64,000 nt of DNA from Aquimarina mycalae. Its GTDB lineage: Bacteria; Bacteroidota; Bacteroidia; Flavobacteriales; Flavobacteriaceae. A model generated the notes under the pieces. The model searched no databases and had not been told where the DNA came from. It saw only the letters and a list, made by a program, of their open reading frames with translations. Positions 36,123-45,734 of the stretch are shown piece by piece; position 1 is the stretch's first letter; each line of letters begins with the position of its first letter. Both the position numbers and the translations under genes were made by a program. The stretch covers positions 62,001-126,000 of the forward strand of contig NZ_JARYGY010000007.1 of assembly GCF_029906345.1 (NCBI RefSeq), read 5' to 3'.

Positions 36123-36419
36123 TGGATATTTTCCCGTATATCCTATTGTTTATGTTGTTATCACCTACTGCTGTCAATCGTATTTTTGATATGCAGCAAG
36201 CACATTTTATCCGCGTTCTTATAGGTAGGTGTTACCAGTACTAGATATGTTACCCCTAAATCTGCTTTTTTTTTTAATTTTTTTTTACGAGTAGGAAAAC
36301 TGAACGCAATATTAGGTTCATTTATATTAGCATAAATGAGTTCATTTTTAGGAATACGTATCAACTTTTATTGTTGAGATTACGTTATAGAATATTGAAT
36401 AAAAACAGAGTATGGAATA
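36123..36419. other. Intergenic region, no supported gene
   Basis: Between the RHS promoter and the DUF418 gene. A 67-codon minus-strand frame (36161-36364) starts at TTG, is Lys-rich across an A/T run and resembles nothing known to me. No hairpins of note. Confidence 0.5.
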
Positions 36420-37634
36420 TTACTGCCTTTTAAAAGCTTGGATTTTACCTTTAGTCGCACTACGCCATAACCATTCTAATGGGCCATATTTATAATGACG
36501 CAACCATATATCACTTAGGACCGCTTGCAATGATATAAGAGCTATAGCAATAATTACCAGGTATAGGGTACGTACTTTTCCTAATAATCCTATTCCCCAA
36601 CCAAATAATAGAAAAGTACCAATAAGAGATTGTAATACATAATTGGTTAAAGCCATCCTTCCATAAGAAGTGAAAAAAGATAAGAATTTATATCCTCGCT
36701 TTCTTTGATATATTAGGATAAAAGCGCAAAGAATAATTGCAGTAAGGCCAATATTAGACCAGTCATATGCATTAATTCCGAACACATGAAGCCAGCTTTT
36801 AAAATCAACCGGCTGTGGAGATAAAGCGAAAACTCCTCCAGTTATAACTAGTGTGATAACAAAAAAAATGGAAGCTTTTTTTAGCCAGTTCTTAACCATA
36901 GGGATTTTTTCTTCTACCTGATGAAATAAGCCAATTTTTCCTATCCATAAACCAATAAGAAAATACCCAAATGTTAAATAGAATCTGCCAAACAAACCAA
37001 TCTGAAAATCCATTTTTTGTAACATTCCCTGATAACTATTAACAGCAAATACTGATGTAATGCTACCTTCCTTTAAGGTATTGATATAGGAAATATTCAT
37101 AGCGCTATTAGCATCCATGATCGGTGGTAATCCAAACGCACTTTCGTTTCCTAAAATTGCATAAGAAATAAATCTAGGGATACTTATCAAAAACAATCCT
37201 GCAACTAATAGAATCCATTTATTTTGCAAGCGATAAAAAGGAATAAGAAATGGGGCCAATAGGGCATATATGGTTAAGATATCTCCTTTATAAAATAGAT
37301 GATGCGCATAGCCAATAATAAATAACAAAAAGGCTCTCCAAAGGAATCTCATCTCGAATTTTTCTCCTCTTTTTGTAGCAGCATCCATTTGTATAAAGAA
37401 ACTTAAACCAAAAAGAATCGAGAATAAAGCGAAGAATTTACCAATAATAAAAAAACCAATCACACCACTAAGAATTTGGTCAAAAAGACCATTACTAATT
37501 TCCATCAAATTTTCTGAAGGTGGAGAAGCTATATATTGCTCGTTCATATGTACCAAGCATACACCAGCTAATGCAAACCCCCTTAAGGCATCAATAATTG
37601 TAATTCTATTTGTGTTGATATTCTCCAAGATCAT
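36420..37634 (-). CDS. DUF418 family membrane protein
   Basis: The start is placed at the ATG at 37634 (404 residues); an upstream TTG is weaker. It has about ten hydrophobic segments. The N-terminal RITIIDALRGFALAGVCLVHM and the C-terminal DUF418 block (FFTSYGRMALTNYVLQS, then WLRHYKYGPLEWLWRSAT) identify the YeiB/DUF418 family, distantly related to acyltransferase-3 membrane proteins. Role unknown. No co-oriented neighbour. Confidence 0.9.
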   Translation of the reverse strand: MILENINTNRITIIDALRGFALAGVCLVHMNEQYIASPPSENLMEISNGLFDQILSGVIGFFIIGKFFALFSILFGLSFFIQMDAATKRGEKFEMRFLWRAFLLFIIGYAHHLFYKGDILTIYALLAPFLIPFYRLQNKWILLVAGLFLISIPRFISYAILGNESAFGLPPIMDANSAMNISYINTLKEGSITSVFAVNSYQGMLQKMDFQIGLFGRFYLTFGYFLIGLWIGKIGLFHQVEEKIPMVKNWLKKASIFFVITLVITGGVFALSPQPVDFKSWLHVFGINAYDWSNIGLTAIILCAFILIYQRKRGYKFLSFFTSYGRMALTNYVLQSLIGTFLLFGWGIGLLGKVRTLYLVIIAIALISLQAVLSDIWLRHYKYGPLEWLWRSATKGKIQAFKRQ

Positions 37635-37769
37635 TAAAATTAGCGTATTACAATTTTTAAACAAAAAGTAAAAGGTTAATTTCTCTTAATGTTAATATAG
37701 TGTATTGATCTAAAACTATTAATCAATTAATTTTACGATTGATTTAACAAATTTTAATAACATTCCTGT

Positions 37770-37777
37770 TATTTTTG
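37770..37777 (+). promoter_or_regulatory. Possible -7 box for the small membrane protein gene
   Basis: TATTTTTG matches TAnnTTTG exactly and lies 22 bases before the TTG start at 37800. No TTG lies at the right -33 distance, so support is partial. Confidence 0.35.
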
Positions 37778-37799
37778 TCAACTTAAAATAATTTTCGGA

Positions 37800-38129
37800 T
37801 TGGTAATAAAATGTAAAATAGCAAGGCTTTTGATTGTATTAGGTTTTCTTTTGAACCTAAGCAATTATACCATAGAGTTATTTGACGCATATGATGGAGA
37901 TAGTTCATCTATAGTTTTTAATATGGATGATACAGAAGAAAAATCTGAATCTAATGAAAATGAAAAATCAGAAAAAGAAGATTTAAAAGAAAAAGAAAAG
38001 ATTTCTCAGTTTTATCAAGATTTTAATGATAGAGCTATTACCATGTTAGAAAGGCGATATCCCGATTTTTATATTCACAATTCTTCGGTATATCTGGAAT
38101 ATTCCACACCGCCTCCAGAACACTCTTAA
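37800..38129 (+). CDS. Small membrane-anchored acidic protein, unknown function
   Basis: A 109-residue protein with a TTG start. An N-terminal hydrophobic helix (about 7-22) is followed by a highly charged Glu/Lys coil (about 40-70), then FYQDFNDRAITMLERRYPDF and a proline-rich end (STPPPEHS). The composition suggests a membrane-tethered coiled segment. Not recognised. It precedes the SulP/carbonic anhydrase cluster by 146 bases and may be independent of it. Confidence 0.55.
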   Translation: MVIKCKIARLLIVLGFLLNLSNYTIELFDAYDGDSSSIVFNMDDTEEKSESNENEKSEKEDLKEKEKISQFYQDFNDRAITMLERRYPDFYIHNSSVYLEYSTPPPEHS

Positions 38130-38275
38130 TTTTACGGTACCTGCTGTTTTGTTTGGGTTTAATAAAATTTAAAACATAATAGCGCTTTTATATGTGTAGT
38201 TTTCTCTTGCGATAAGCTGCATATCTACTATTTTTTGTGCCTTTTTTAGGCCCCATATTTAATTAATAAAAAACT

Positions 38276-39832
38276 ATGAACATGTTTAAAAACATAAAAA
38301 ATGATCTTCCTGCTAGTATTGTAGTGTTTTTTGTAGCACTGCCACTTTGTTTAGGAATCGCACTTGCTAGTGGAGCTCCACTTTTCTCGGGATTAATTGC
38401 TGGGATTGTTGGAGGAATTGTTGTAGGAGCATTAAGTGGCTCACAAATTGGAGTAAGTGGTCCTGCTGCAGGGCTTGCTGCAATTGTATTAACTTCTATC
38501 GGAGCTTTAGGAGGTTTTGAGAACTTTCTAGTAGCTGTTGTACTAGGAGGTGCAATACAAATAATTTTAGGAATTCTTAAAGCTGGTGTTATTGGGTATT
38601 ACTTCCCTTCATCAGTGATTAAAGGAATGCTTACAGGTATCGGAATTCTTATTATTTATAAACAAATCCCTCACTTTTTTGGGTATAAAGCTGATGGCTC
38701 TGGAGAAGGTATACTAACAGAACTTTCTAATGCTTTAGGAAATATAAGCATCGGTACAACCGTGATTGCTGTGATTTCTTTAGCAATACTAATTCTTTGG
38801 AGTAACGTATTATCAAAAAAAGGAAAGCTCTTTACGTTGGTTCAGGGACCTCTTGTTGCTGTGGTAGTTGGTATACTATATTATACTTTTACAAAAGGCA
38901 CTTCTTTTGAAATTGCTAATGATCTTCTAGTTTCTGTTCCAGTACCAGAAAATTTTGACAGCTTTTTAGGGCAATTCGCTTTTCCTAACTTTGCTGTAAT
39001 TACACGAAGTGATGTATTATTAACAGGATTTACAATTGCATTAGTTGCATCTTTAGAAACGTTATTGTGTGTGGAGGCTACAGATAAAATCGATCCACAA
39101 AAAAGAATAACACCTACCAATAGAGAATTATTAGCGCAAGGAGCAGGAAATATGATATCAGGATTGATAGGAGGTCTGCCAGTAACTCAGGTAATTGTAA
39201 GAAGTTCGGCTAACATCCAATCTGGAGGTAAAACTAAACTTTCTGCAATAGTTCATGGATTCTTTTTGTTAATTTCTGTAATTGCTATCCCGAGATTACT
39301 GAACCTTATTCCGCTTTCAGTTTTGGCAGCAGTTCTGTTAATAGTTGGATATAAATTGGCAAAACCTTCTACATTCAAGGCAATGTGGAATGCTGGACGA
39401 AAACAATTTGTGCCATTTATAGTTACTGTATTAGGAATCTTTTTTATCGACTTATTATGGGGAATTGGATTAGGATTGGCAGTAGGAATCGTGGTTATTT
39501 TGTTCAAAAGCTATCAAAATTCTCACTTTTTGCATATTGAAGACAATAGTAATGGTAGGCATATGATTAAAATGACATTGGCAGAAGAAGTAACCTTTTT
39601 TAATAAAGGAGCTATTTTGAAAGAGCTGGATCAATTACCAAAAGATACGTATCTTACACTAGATGTTAGGAAAACAAGATATTTAGATAATGATATTGTG
39701 GAAATATTGGAAGATTTTTCAGAAAAAGCTAAGGCTCGTAATATAGATATTAAGATAATTTCTGAAAGAGGAATAGTAGAAAATCCTAATAGTTATATCG
39801 AATTTTTTGAACTTAGACCTAAAACTGCTTAA
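38276..39832 (+). CDS. SulP-family anion transporter
   Basis: A 518-residue inner-membrane transporter with about a dozen TM segments and the SulP N-terminal pattern (DLPASIVVFFVALPLCLGIALASGAP is spread over 10-35; SGPAAGLAAIV near 61-71). Residues about 425-505 form a short STAS-like domain (TLAEEVTFFNKGAI, LDVRKTRYLDNDIVEIL). It lies 20 bases before a beta-carbonic anhydrase, which points to bicarbonate as the substrate rather than sulphate. Na+-dependent bicarbonate uptake of the BicA type is the inferred role. Confidence 0.9.
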   Translation: MNMFKNIKNDLPASIVVFFVALPLCLGIALASGAPLFSGLIAGIVGGIVVGALSGSQIGVSGPAAGLAAIVLTSIGALGGFENFLVAVVLGGAIQIILGILKAGVIGYYFPSSVIKGMLTGIGILIIYKQIPHFFGYKADGSGEGILTELSNALGNISIGTTVIAVISLAILILWSNVLSKKGKLFTLVQGPLVAVVVGILYYTFTKGTSFEIANDLLVSVPVPENFDSFLGQFAFPNFAVITRSDVLLTGFTIALVASLETLLCVEATDKIDPQKRITPTNRELLAQGAGNMISGLIGGLPVTQVIVRSSANIQSGGKTKLSAIVHGFFLLISVIAIPRLLNLIPLSVLAAVLLIVGYKLAKPSTFKAMWNAGRKQFVPFIVTVLGIFFIDLLWGIGLGLAVGIVVILFKSYQNSHFLHIEDNSNGRHMIKMTLAEEVTFFNKGAILKELDQLPKDTYLTLDVRKTRYLDNDIVEILEDFSEKAKARNIDIKIISERGIVENPNSYIEFFELRPKTA

Positions 39833-39851
39833 ATTAAAAAAATAGACAGAC

Positions 39852-40484
39852 ATGAAAGCACAGACAAGAGAAACTCAAGCAGCAATTACACCGCAAAGTG
39901 CCGTGCAATTGCTTAAAGACGGAAACGGAAGATTTCTAAAAAAGAAAATGACAGATAGAGATTTATTGGATCAAGTAAATGATACTCAAGGCGGTCAATA
40001 TCCTTTTGCTACTATATTAAGTTGTATAGACTCACGAGTATCCTCAGAATTAATTTTTGATCAAGGAATAGGAGATATTTTTAGTGCCCGTGTTGCTGGT
40101 AATTTTGTAAACGAAGATATTCTAGGAAGTATGGAGTTTGCGTGTAAACTAGCAGGTACTAAATTAGTTCTTGTATTAGGTCATACAAGTTGTGGTGCGG
40201 TAAAAGGAGCTTGTGATGATGCTAAAATGGGGAATCTGACTGCGTTATTAAGTAAAATTAAACCAGCGGTTGAAGCAGTTAATGAACCAACAGATGCATC
40301 ATTAAGAAATTCTAAAAATATTGAATTCGTTAATGAAGTTGCTGAGAAAAATGTACATATGACTATCGAAAATATTAGAAAAGATAGCCAGGTACTTAAG
40401 GAAATGGAAGATAATGGTGAGATCCTTATTTTAGGAGGGATGTACCATATCGATAGTGGTAAAGTAACTTTTTTTGAAGGGTAA
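39852..40484 (+). CDS. Beta-class carbonic anhydrase
   Basis: Interconverts CO2 and bicarbonate. A 210-residue protein with the full zinc site: C58 and the D60/R62 dyad in CIDSRVSSE, and H111/C114 in LGHTSCGAVKGAC. No signal peptide, so cytoplasmic. Placed between two SulP transporters, it can hydrate CO2 or use imported bicarbonate for carboxylation reactions. It ends before a strong terminator, so it belongs with the first SulP gene. Confidence 0.96.
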   Translation: MKAQTRETQAAITPQSAVQLLKDGNGRFLKKKMTDRDLLDQVNDTQGGQYPFATILSCIDSRVSSELIFDQGIGDIFSARVAGNFVNEDILGSMEFACKLAGTKLVLVLGHTSCGAVKGACDDAKMGNLTALLSKIKPAVEAVNEPTDASLRNSKNIEFVNEVAEKNVHMTIENIRKDSQVLKEMEDNGEILILGGMYHIDSGKVTFFEG

Positions 40485-40502
40485 AACCCTTAAAACTATA
40501 TC

Positions 40503-40540
40503 AAAAAAAGCCAATGTTGTAAGAGCATTGGCTTTTTTGT
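40503..40540 (+). terminator. Intrinsic terminator after carbonic anhydrase gene
   Basis: AAAAAGCCAATG and CATTGGCTTTTT around a nine-base loop, ending in a T-run. Confidence 0.9.
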
Positions 40541-40591
40541 TTCAATTTTTATAGCTTTAGTGATAATTAACATAACTTAGATATACAAGAC

Positions 40592-42439
40592 ATGAAGGGT
40601 TTATTCAATAATATAAAAGGAGATGCTTTTGGAGGTTTGACGGCTGGTATTGTAGCACTTCCGTTGGCATTGGCATTTGGGGTATCATCTGGTCTTGGGC
40701 CGACAGCAGGGCTTTATGGAGCTATTTTTATTAGTTTTTTTGCTGCGTTATTTGGTGGTACAAACACTCAGATTTCAGGACCGACAGCTCCAATGACCGC
40801 TGTAAGTATGGTGGTAATTGCAAGTATTATTGCAGCCAATGAAGGAAGTGTCGAAAAAGCGTTACCCGCAATTTTAACTGTATTTCTGCTTAGTGGATTA
40901 ATGCAAATTGGATTAGGAGCAATAAGACTAGGAGAATATATTAAATATATCCCTTATCCAGTTGTCTCTGGTTTTATGACAGCTATTGGTGTGATTATAA
41001 TACTTACCCAGATTTTGCCATCTTTAGGCTATTACCCGAAAGAAGATGAAGAATATGTTACTAAGTTTAAACCAATGGCAGAAGAAATGATTCTTGAGAA
41101 TATCTTAATAGAAGAGGCAGGAGAAGGAATCTTGGTACTTGAAGATTTTAAAGAAACTATTTCAAGAGCAGGAAATATTACGCAGGATGATATTTTAAAA
41201 GAATCTCAAATTCTTGCCGCCAAAGAAGCATCAGGAGCATTAGGAGCTATAAAAACGTTCCCAAGAGTAATTAGAAATATTAATTGGTTGGAATTTTTAC
41301 TGGCCTTAGGAACGATTTTTATTATTTACGGATTTAAGCGCATCACTACTGTAATTCCGAGTACATTGGTAGCACTTTTAGTGATGTCTGGGATTGCATA
41401 TGGTTTCGGGTTGGACTATAGACCTATAGAAGAAATCCCTAGTGGGATTCCAGTCCCTAGATGGGAAATTTTTACAGGGTTTAGTTTAAGTAGTGTTACG
41501 CCTTACATTTTTACGGCACTTACATTGGCGTTGTTAGGAGCGATAGATTCTTTGCTTACGAGTATTGTAGCAGATAATATGACCAAAACTAAGCACAAAC
41601 CTAATAAGGAATTGATTGGGCAAGGAATCGGAAATAGTATTGCTGCATTATTTGGAGGGATTCCAGGTGCTGGAGCAACCATTAGAACCGTGGTAAATAT
41701 AAATTCTGGAGGAAAAACAAAGTTATCTGGGATGATTGCTGGTTTGATATTATTTATAGTTATGTTGGGATTTGCACCTGTTGCTTCAAAAATTCCAGCT
41801 GCTGTTCTAGCTGGAATATTAATCACTGTGGGTATAGGTGTAATGGATTATAAGGGCTTAAGAGCAATAACAACTTTACCAAAAGACATCAAATTAGGAC
41901 CTATAAAATTGAGTTCTGAAGTGTTAATTATGTTGATTGTTTTGGTGTTATCAACCTTTTGGAACCTCGTATATGCTGTAGGTATCGGATTGGTAATTGC
42001 TTCTCTGATGTTTATGAAGCAAATAGGGCGTATAACAGCAGAACGATCCGACATTAAGCCTTTAAATGAAGAAGAAACCTGGAATGATGAAAAAGATTTT
42101 TCTGAACGATTAAAAGAAAAGGTTTTTATAAAACATTTGAAAGGGCCTTTATTTTTTGGCTCTACAAGTGATTTTCAGCAATTGTCGTTGCAGATACCTG
42201 ATACTGCATTAGTTGTGGTTATGAGATTGAATAGAATGCAATATATGGATCAATCTGGTTTATATACAATGGAAGATATGATTGTCGATCTGCAAAAGAG
42301 AGGTATTAAGGTTCTTTTTGTTGGCTTACTAAAACAACCAAGATATATGATGCAAAGAATTGGTGTTATTCCAGATCTAATCCCTGAAAACTGTATTTTT
42401 CAGGACTTTGATAAATGCATTCAACAATTAGATGTGTAG
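40592..42439 (+). CDS. SulP-family anion transporter with STAS domain
   Basis: A 615-residue second SulP transporter, only distantly similar to the first. The TM core (1-480) includes GLTAGIVALPLALAFGVSSG and QISGPTAPMTAVS near the start, with an extra hydrophilic loop of about 80 residues (about 150-230) not seen in the first protein. The C-terminal STAS domain lies at about 500-600 (LVVVMRLNRMQYMDQSGLYTMEDM region). It has its own unit after the carbonic anhydrase terminator. Likely bicarbonate or another monovalent/divalent anion. Confidence 0.9.
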   Translation: MKGLFNNIKGDAFGGLTAGIVALPLALAFGVSSGLGPTAGLYGAIFISFFAALFGGTNTQISGPTAPMTAVSMVVIASIIAANEGSVEKALPAILTVFLLSGLMQIGLGAIRLGEYIKYIPYPVVSGFMTAIGVIIILTQILPSLGYYPKEDEEYVTKFKPMAEEMILENILIEEAGEGILVLEDFKETISRAGNITQDDILKESQILAAKEASGALGAIKTFPRVIRNINWLEFLLALGTIFIIYGFKRITTVIPSTLVALLVMSGIAYGFGLDYRPIEEIPSGIPVPRWEIFTGFSLSSVTPYIFTALTLALLGAIDSLLTSIVADNMTKTKHKPNKELIGQGIGNSIAALFGGIPGAGATIRTVVNINSGGKTKLSGMIAGLILFIVMLGFAPVASKIPAAVLAGILITVGIGVMDYKGLRAITTLPKDIKLGPIKLSSEVLIMLIVLVLSTFWNLVYAVGIGLVIASLMFMKQIGRITAERSDIKPLNEEETWNDEKDFSERLKEKVFIKHLKGPLFFGSTSDFQQLSLQIPDTALVVVMRLNRMQYMDQSGLYTMEDMIVDLQKRGIKVLFVGLLKQPRYMMQRIGVIPDLIPENCIFQDFDKCIQQLDV

Positions 42440-42479
42440 TTCAAGATCAGGAAAAAAGAATTGAAATAAAGAATATCGT

Positions 42480-42513
42480 AAGGAAACTTTAGTCTTTTTC
42501 TGGAGTTTCCTTT
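42480..42513. terminator. Possible terminator overlapping the end of cvpA-like gene
   Basis: AAGGAAACT and AGTTTCCTT with a 15-base T-rich loop, between convergent genes. The right arm lies inside the last codons of the minus-strand gene. The long loop makes it weaker than the others. Confidence 0.4.
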
Positions 42514-42986
42514 ATAATACTTGGCAATACCATTGGAGCAAGTTTTTTTACTGGCGCATATAAAATAGAAGAATCTAGCGTTTCTTGTTTGATAATATTT
42601 AAACTTCTATTACCTGCATCGATAAATATAATTACTACACTGGCAATAAAAGCAAACTTTAATACACCAAAAGCAGCTCCAAGAAGTTTATTAAGAATTC
42701 CTAGAGAGGCAAAATCTGCAATTTTAGTTAATAATTTTCCAGCAAGAGATATTAGAATTACGATAGCTATAAATGTGATAGCAAATGCTGTTAGTTTAAC
42801 TGCGCCATCTCCCCAATCAACTCTTTGTTCGATATAACCTCCTACAAGATGAGAGAAATGTACAGCTATATAAATTCCAGCAACCAAGGCAACCAAAGAA
42901 GCAAGCGAAACGAATAAGCCTTTACTAAACCCCTTAATTAAACCCCATAGCAATAATATTCCTAAGATGATATCTATGTAATTCAT
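42489..42986 (-). CDS. CvpA-family membrane protein
   Basis: A 165-residue protein with four TM helices (about 3-20, 26-45, 65-85 and 103-123) and the family start MNYIDIILGILLLWGLIKGFSKGL (shown here only for its pattern: short TM, then GxxKGL). CvpA relatives are needed for colicin V secretion and for envelope homeostasis. It stands alone, convergent with the second SulP gene. Confidence 0.88.
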   Translation of the reverse strand: MNYIDIILGILLLWGLIKGFSKGLFVSLASLVALVAGIYIAVHFSHLVGGYIEQRVDWGDGAVKLTAFAITFIAIVILISLAGKLLTKIADFASLGILNKLLGAAFGVLKFAFIASVVIIFIDAGNRSLNIIKQETLDSSILYAPVKKLAPMVLPSIIKETPEKD

Positions 42987-43094
42987 TGATGTATTTTGTT
43001 TAGACTAATATACTGTTTTATATCAAAATCAATACTGTGAGAAATTAAACTGAGCTTAATAATAAAAATAAAATGCATAGTAAGACCTATGCTT

Positions 43095-45647
43095 TTAGAA
43101 ATACATTCTAAAAATAAAATTAGGTGTAATCCCCAAGGATTCTTGACGAATTATATCCAATTCTGGATTTCCAGTATTAATATTTTCATCGGCTTGATAA
43201 CTTACAGCGATAGGAACTTGTCTGTTGTACACATTAAGAATCGAAGCTCCGATTTGACCGTTCCATGTTCCTTTTGTATTAAAATTAAATTTATAAATAG
43301 CAGAAGCATCTAAACGATGATATTCAGGTAAATTACGTGCATTTGTTGCACCAAATTCGATTTCTTCATTTATAAGATCAGCATCAGTAAATGGAGCGCC
43401 AGATCTCCAGGTCCAACCTAAAGAAAACTCCCATTTTTTATGCTCTAAGGTGCTAGAAAATCTAAAGTTATGTGTAATGTCATTATTTCCTGGGAAAGGT
43501 GTGTCCTGTATCTCCGAAAATGTATATTCTACATCATTAAAAGTATAACCAATCCATGCTCTAAAATTTCTAAATCGTTTCTTTAGTAATACATCTACTC
43601 CAATAATACTACTCTTTCCAGAAGAAAGATCATTATTGATGTTATTAAATCCATTGGTTAGCGAAGTTAGGCCATCAATTTTTTTGTAATAACCATCAAT
43701 TTCAAAATTCCAATCGTTTTTAGAAAATAATGCTCCGCCAGAGAATTGCGTACTTTCTAATACAGGAACTTCTTCATTATCAGAATGAATCCATATGCTG
43801 TTTGCCAATCTAAGTTGAGTATCCTCAAATTCGATTAATTGGCTGATAGGTTGATATCTAAGTTCTCCAGTAGCTTTTAAACGGAAATTTTTAGTAATAG
43901 GATATTCTATATGAATTCTGGGCTCAGTATACAATTGATCTACAATCGAATAATGAGAAGTTCGGATTCCAAGGTTGATAGATCCTTTGTTTTTAGTAGA
44001 AATTATATAATTAGCATATAAGGAGTTAGCACTATTTTTTATAAGATCAGTTTCATTAATAGGAGTTTCTAATTCACCTTCTCGAGTAATGTTATAAAAA
44101 ACCTCATTATTAGAGAACTCATAACCTAATGTAATCGAATTCTTTTTATTTAAATCATATGTTATTCCCAAATTGACACCTATATCTTCCACCGTATTTT
44201 TTCGAATAGATTGCTCTTCTATTACTAGATCTTGCCGTTCAGTAAATGTATAATCCGAGTCATGTTTAGAATAATATCCTTTAAGCACATGATGGATACG
44301 ACCTAATTTAGTACCAGTCCAGGAAAAACTGGCGCCTTCATTTTGTATTGTAAGATCATCCGATAACAAGTCTTCTTCATCATTTATTTCAAATACAAGG
44401 TCATTTTTGGTATAAATTCCACTAATCAGAATTTTATCTTGTTCTGAAGCATTGATAATTAGCTTTGCATTGGTATCATAGAAGAAAAAATTATTATTTG
44501 CAATTACCTCTTCTATTTCGTCCTCTTCTGTATCAATTGGATTGAGTGCATCTGTTATTTTAGTATTCTGAAATACTTTTTCAAAATATGCTGCGTAGGT
44601 AGGAGTTTCAAGTACATCGGTATAGGCTCTTCTTCCAGAAATAACCAAACCAACAGTATTGCTTATGGGAGTTTTTATAAAAACATCTGCATGAGTACCA
44701 TTAATCCCTAAACCACCGCTAAACTTCTTTGGGATTTCCTTATCACTAGTAATGTCTATAACACCAGATACTCTATCTCCATATTCGGGATTAGCGCCTC
44801 CTTTATATACTTTGGTATCAGCAATCACGTATGGGTTAAAGGCAGAAATCAATCCAAATAAATGCCCTGTATTATACATTTTTATACCATCCCATAAGAT
44901 TAGGTTTTGATCAGGAGAACCTCCTCTAATTTGAATACCTGTGGCAGTTTCATCAGGACTAGTAATTCCTGGAATCAATTGTAAACTTTGAAAAACATCA
45001 GGTTCGATTTGACCAGGTAAAATACCTAAATCCTCATTGGAAATACTTAGAGTTCCATCAATGTTCTTTCCAAGGCCTTTGGTTATATATTCTACGATAA
45101 GAACTTCTTCTAGAGCAGTACTTTGTTTGACCAATCTAATTCGCTGACAATCAGTTTTTTTAAAAGAAGTTACAGGGATGGATTTTTCAGCATACCCAAC
45201 GTATTGGATGGTAATAGTTGTGTTTTTATCTATTTTTTCTAGAGTAAAAAAACCATTTTCGTCAGAAATAACACCCTCGTTAGTATTTTTGAGAATAATA
45301 GATGCGTATGACAATGGGCCATTAGTATCAGCGTCAAAGATATACCCGCAAATAGAAGTTTTAGTATCAGGTTTACTAACCGTTACTTGTCGATCCGAAA
45401 TTTTATTAAAATTGAGATTGGTTAATACTCTTAATCGTTTCAAAATTTCATCTAAAGAAGTATTATTAAGAGATAAGGTTACTACTTTGTTTTCTACCAC
45501 ATCGTTACTAAACGAAAATATGAGTCCATAGGACTCTGAGATTTCAGTAAGCACTTGCGACAAAGGGGCTTTTTTATATTTTTTAGTTACTTGAGCTTGC
45601 GCAGAGAAGACTAGAAATAATAACAGAAACAAAGTTTTTTTCATCAA
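43095..45647 (-). CDS. TonB-dependent receptor with STN signalling domain
   Basis: An 850-residue outer-membrane receptor: signal peptide (ends SAQAQ), STN domain at about 22-90 (KKAPLSQVLTEISESYGLIF), a carboxypeptidase-regulatory-like domain about 96-180 (GYIFDADTNGPLSYASI), plug about 190-310 (GIQIRGGSPDQNLILWDGIKM), then the beta-barrel ending FIFRMYF. The STN domain touches FecR-type anti-sigma factors, and the fecR and ECF sigma genes lie directly upstream. No SusD partner follows, so this is not a polysaccharide-utilisation pair; the ligand is unknown. Confidence 0.93.
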   Translation of the reverse strand: MMKKTLFLLLFLVFSAQAQVTKKYKKAPLSQVLTEISESYGLIFSFSNDVVENKVVTLSLNNTSLDEILKRLRVLTNLNFNKISDRQVTVSKPDTKTSICGYIFDADTNGPLSYASIILKNTNEGVISDENGFFTLEKIDKNTTITIQYVGYAEKSIPVTSFKKTDCQRIRLVKQSTALEEVLIVEYITKGLGKNIDGTLSISNEDLGILPGQIEPDVFQSLQLIPGITSPDETATGIQIRGGSPDQNLILWDGIKMYNTGHLFGLISAFNPYVIADTKVYKGGANPEYGDRVSGVIDITSDKEIPKKFSGGLGINGTHADVFIKTPISNTVGLVISGRRAYTDVLETPTYAAYFEKVFQNTKITDALNPIDTEEDEIEEVIANNNFFFYDTNAKLIINASEQDKILISGIYTKNDLVFEINDEEDLLSDDLTIQNEGASFSWTGTKLGRIHHVLKGYYSKHDSDYTFTERQDLVIEEQSIRKNTVEDIGVNLGITYDLNKKNSITLGYEFSNNEVFYNITREGELETPINETDLIKNSANSLYANYIISTKNKGSINLGIRTSHYSIVDQLYTEPRIHIEYPITKNFRLKATGELRYQPISQLIEFEDTQLRLANSIWIHSDNEEVPVLESTQFSGGALFSKNDWNFEIDGYYKKIDGLTSLTNGFNNINNDLSSGKSSIIGVDVLLKKRFRNFRAWIGYTFNDVEYTFSEIQDTPFPGNNDITHNFRFSSTLEHKKWEFSLGWTWRSGAPFTDADLINEEIEFGATNARNLPEYHRLDASAIYKFNFNTKGTWNGQIGASILNVYNRQVPIAVSYQADENINTGNPELDIIRQESLGITPNFIFRMYF

Positions 45648-45734
45648 AATAAAATAATAGGTAATATTAAATTTTTGAGCTCTTTATGAGAGATAATGAT
45701 TTTATATAAGGCTTAGTACAAGCTTTTAAAGCTG

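Noticed and set aside
36161-36364. 67-codon minus-strand frame upstream of the RHS operon
   Set aside because: TTG start, composition driven by an A/T run, no recognisable domain and no ribosome-binding context.
43095-45647. SusC of a polysaccharide utilisation locus
   Set aside because: No SusD gene or glycoside hydrolase nearby; FecR and ECF sigma neighbours indicate a signalling TonB receptor instead.
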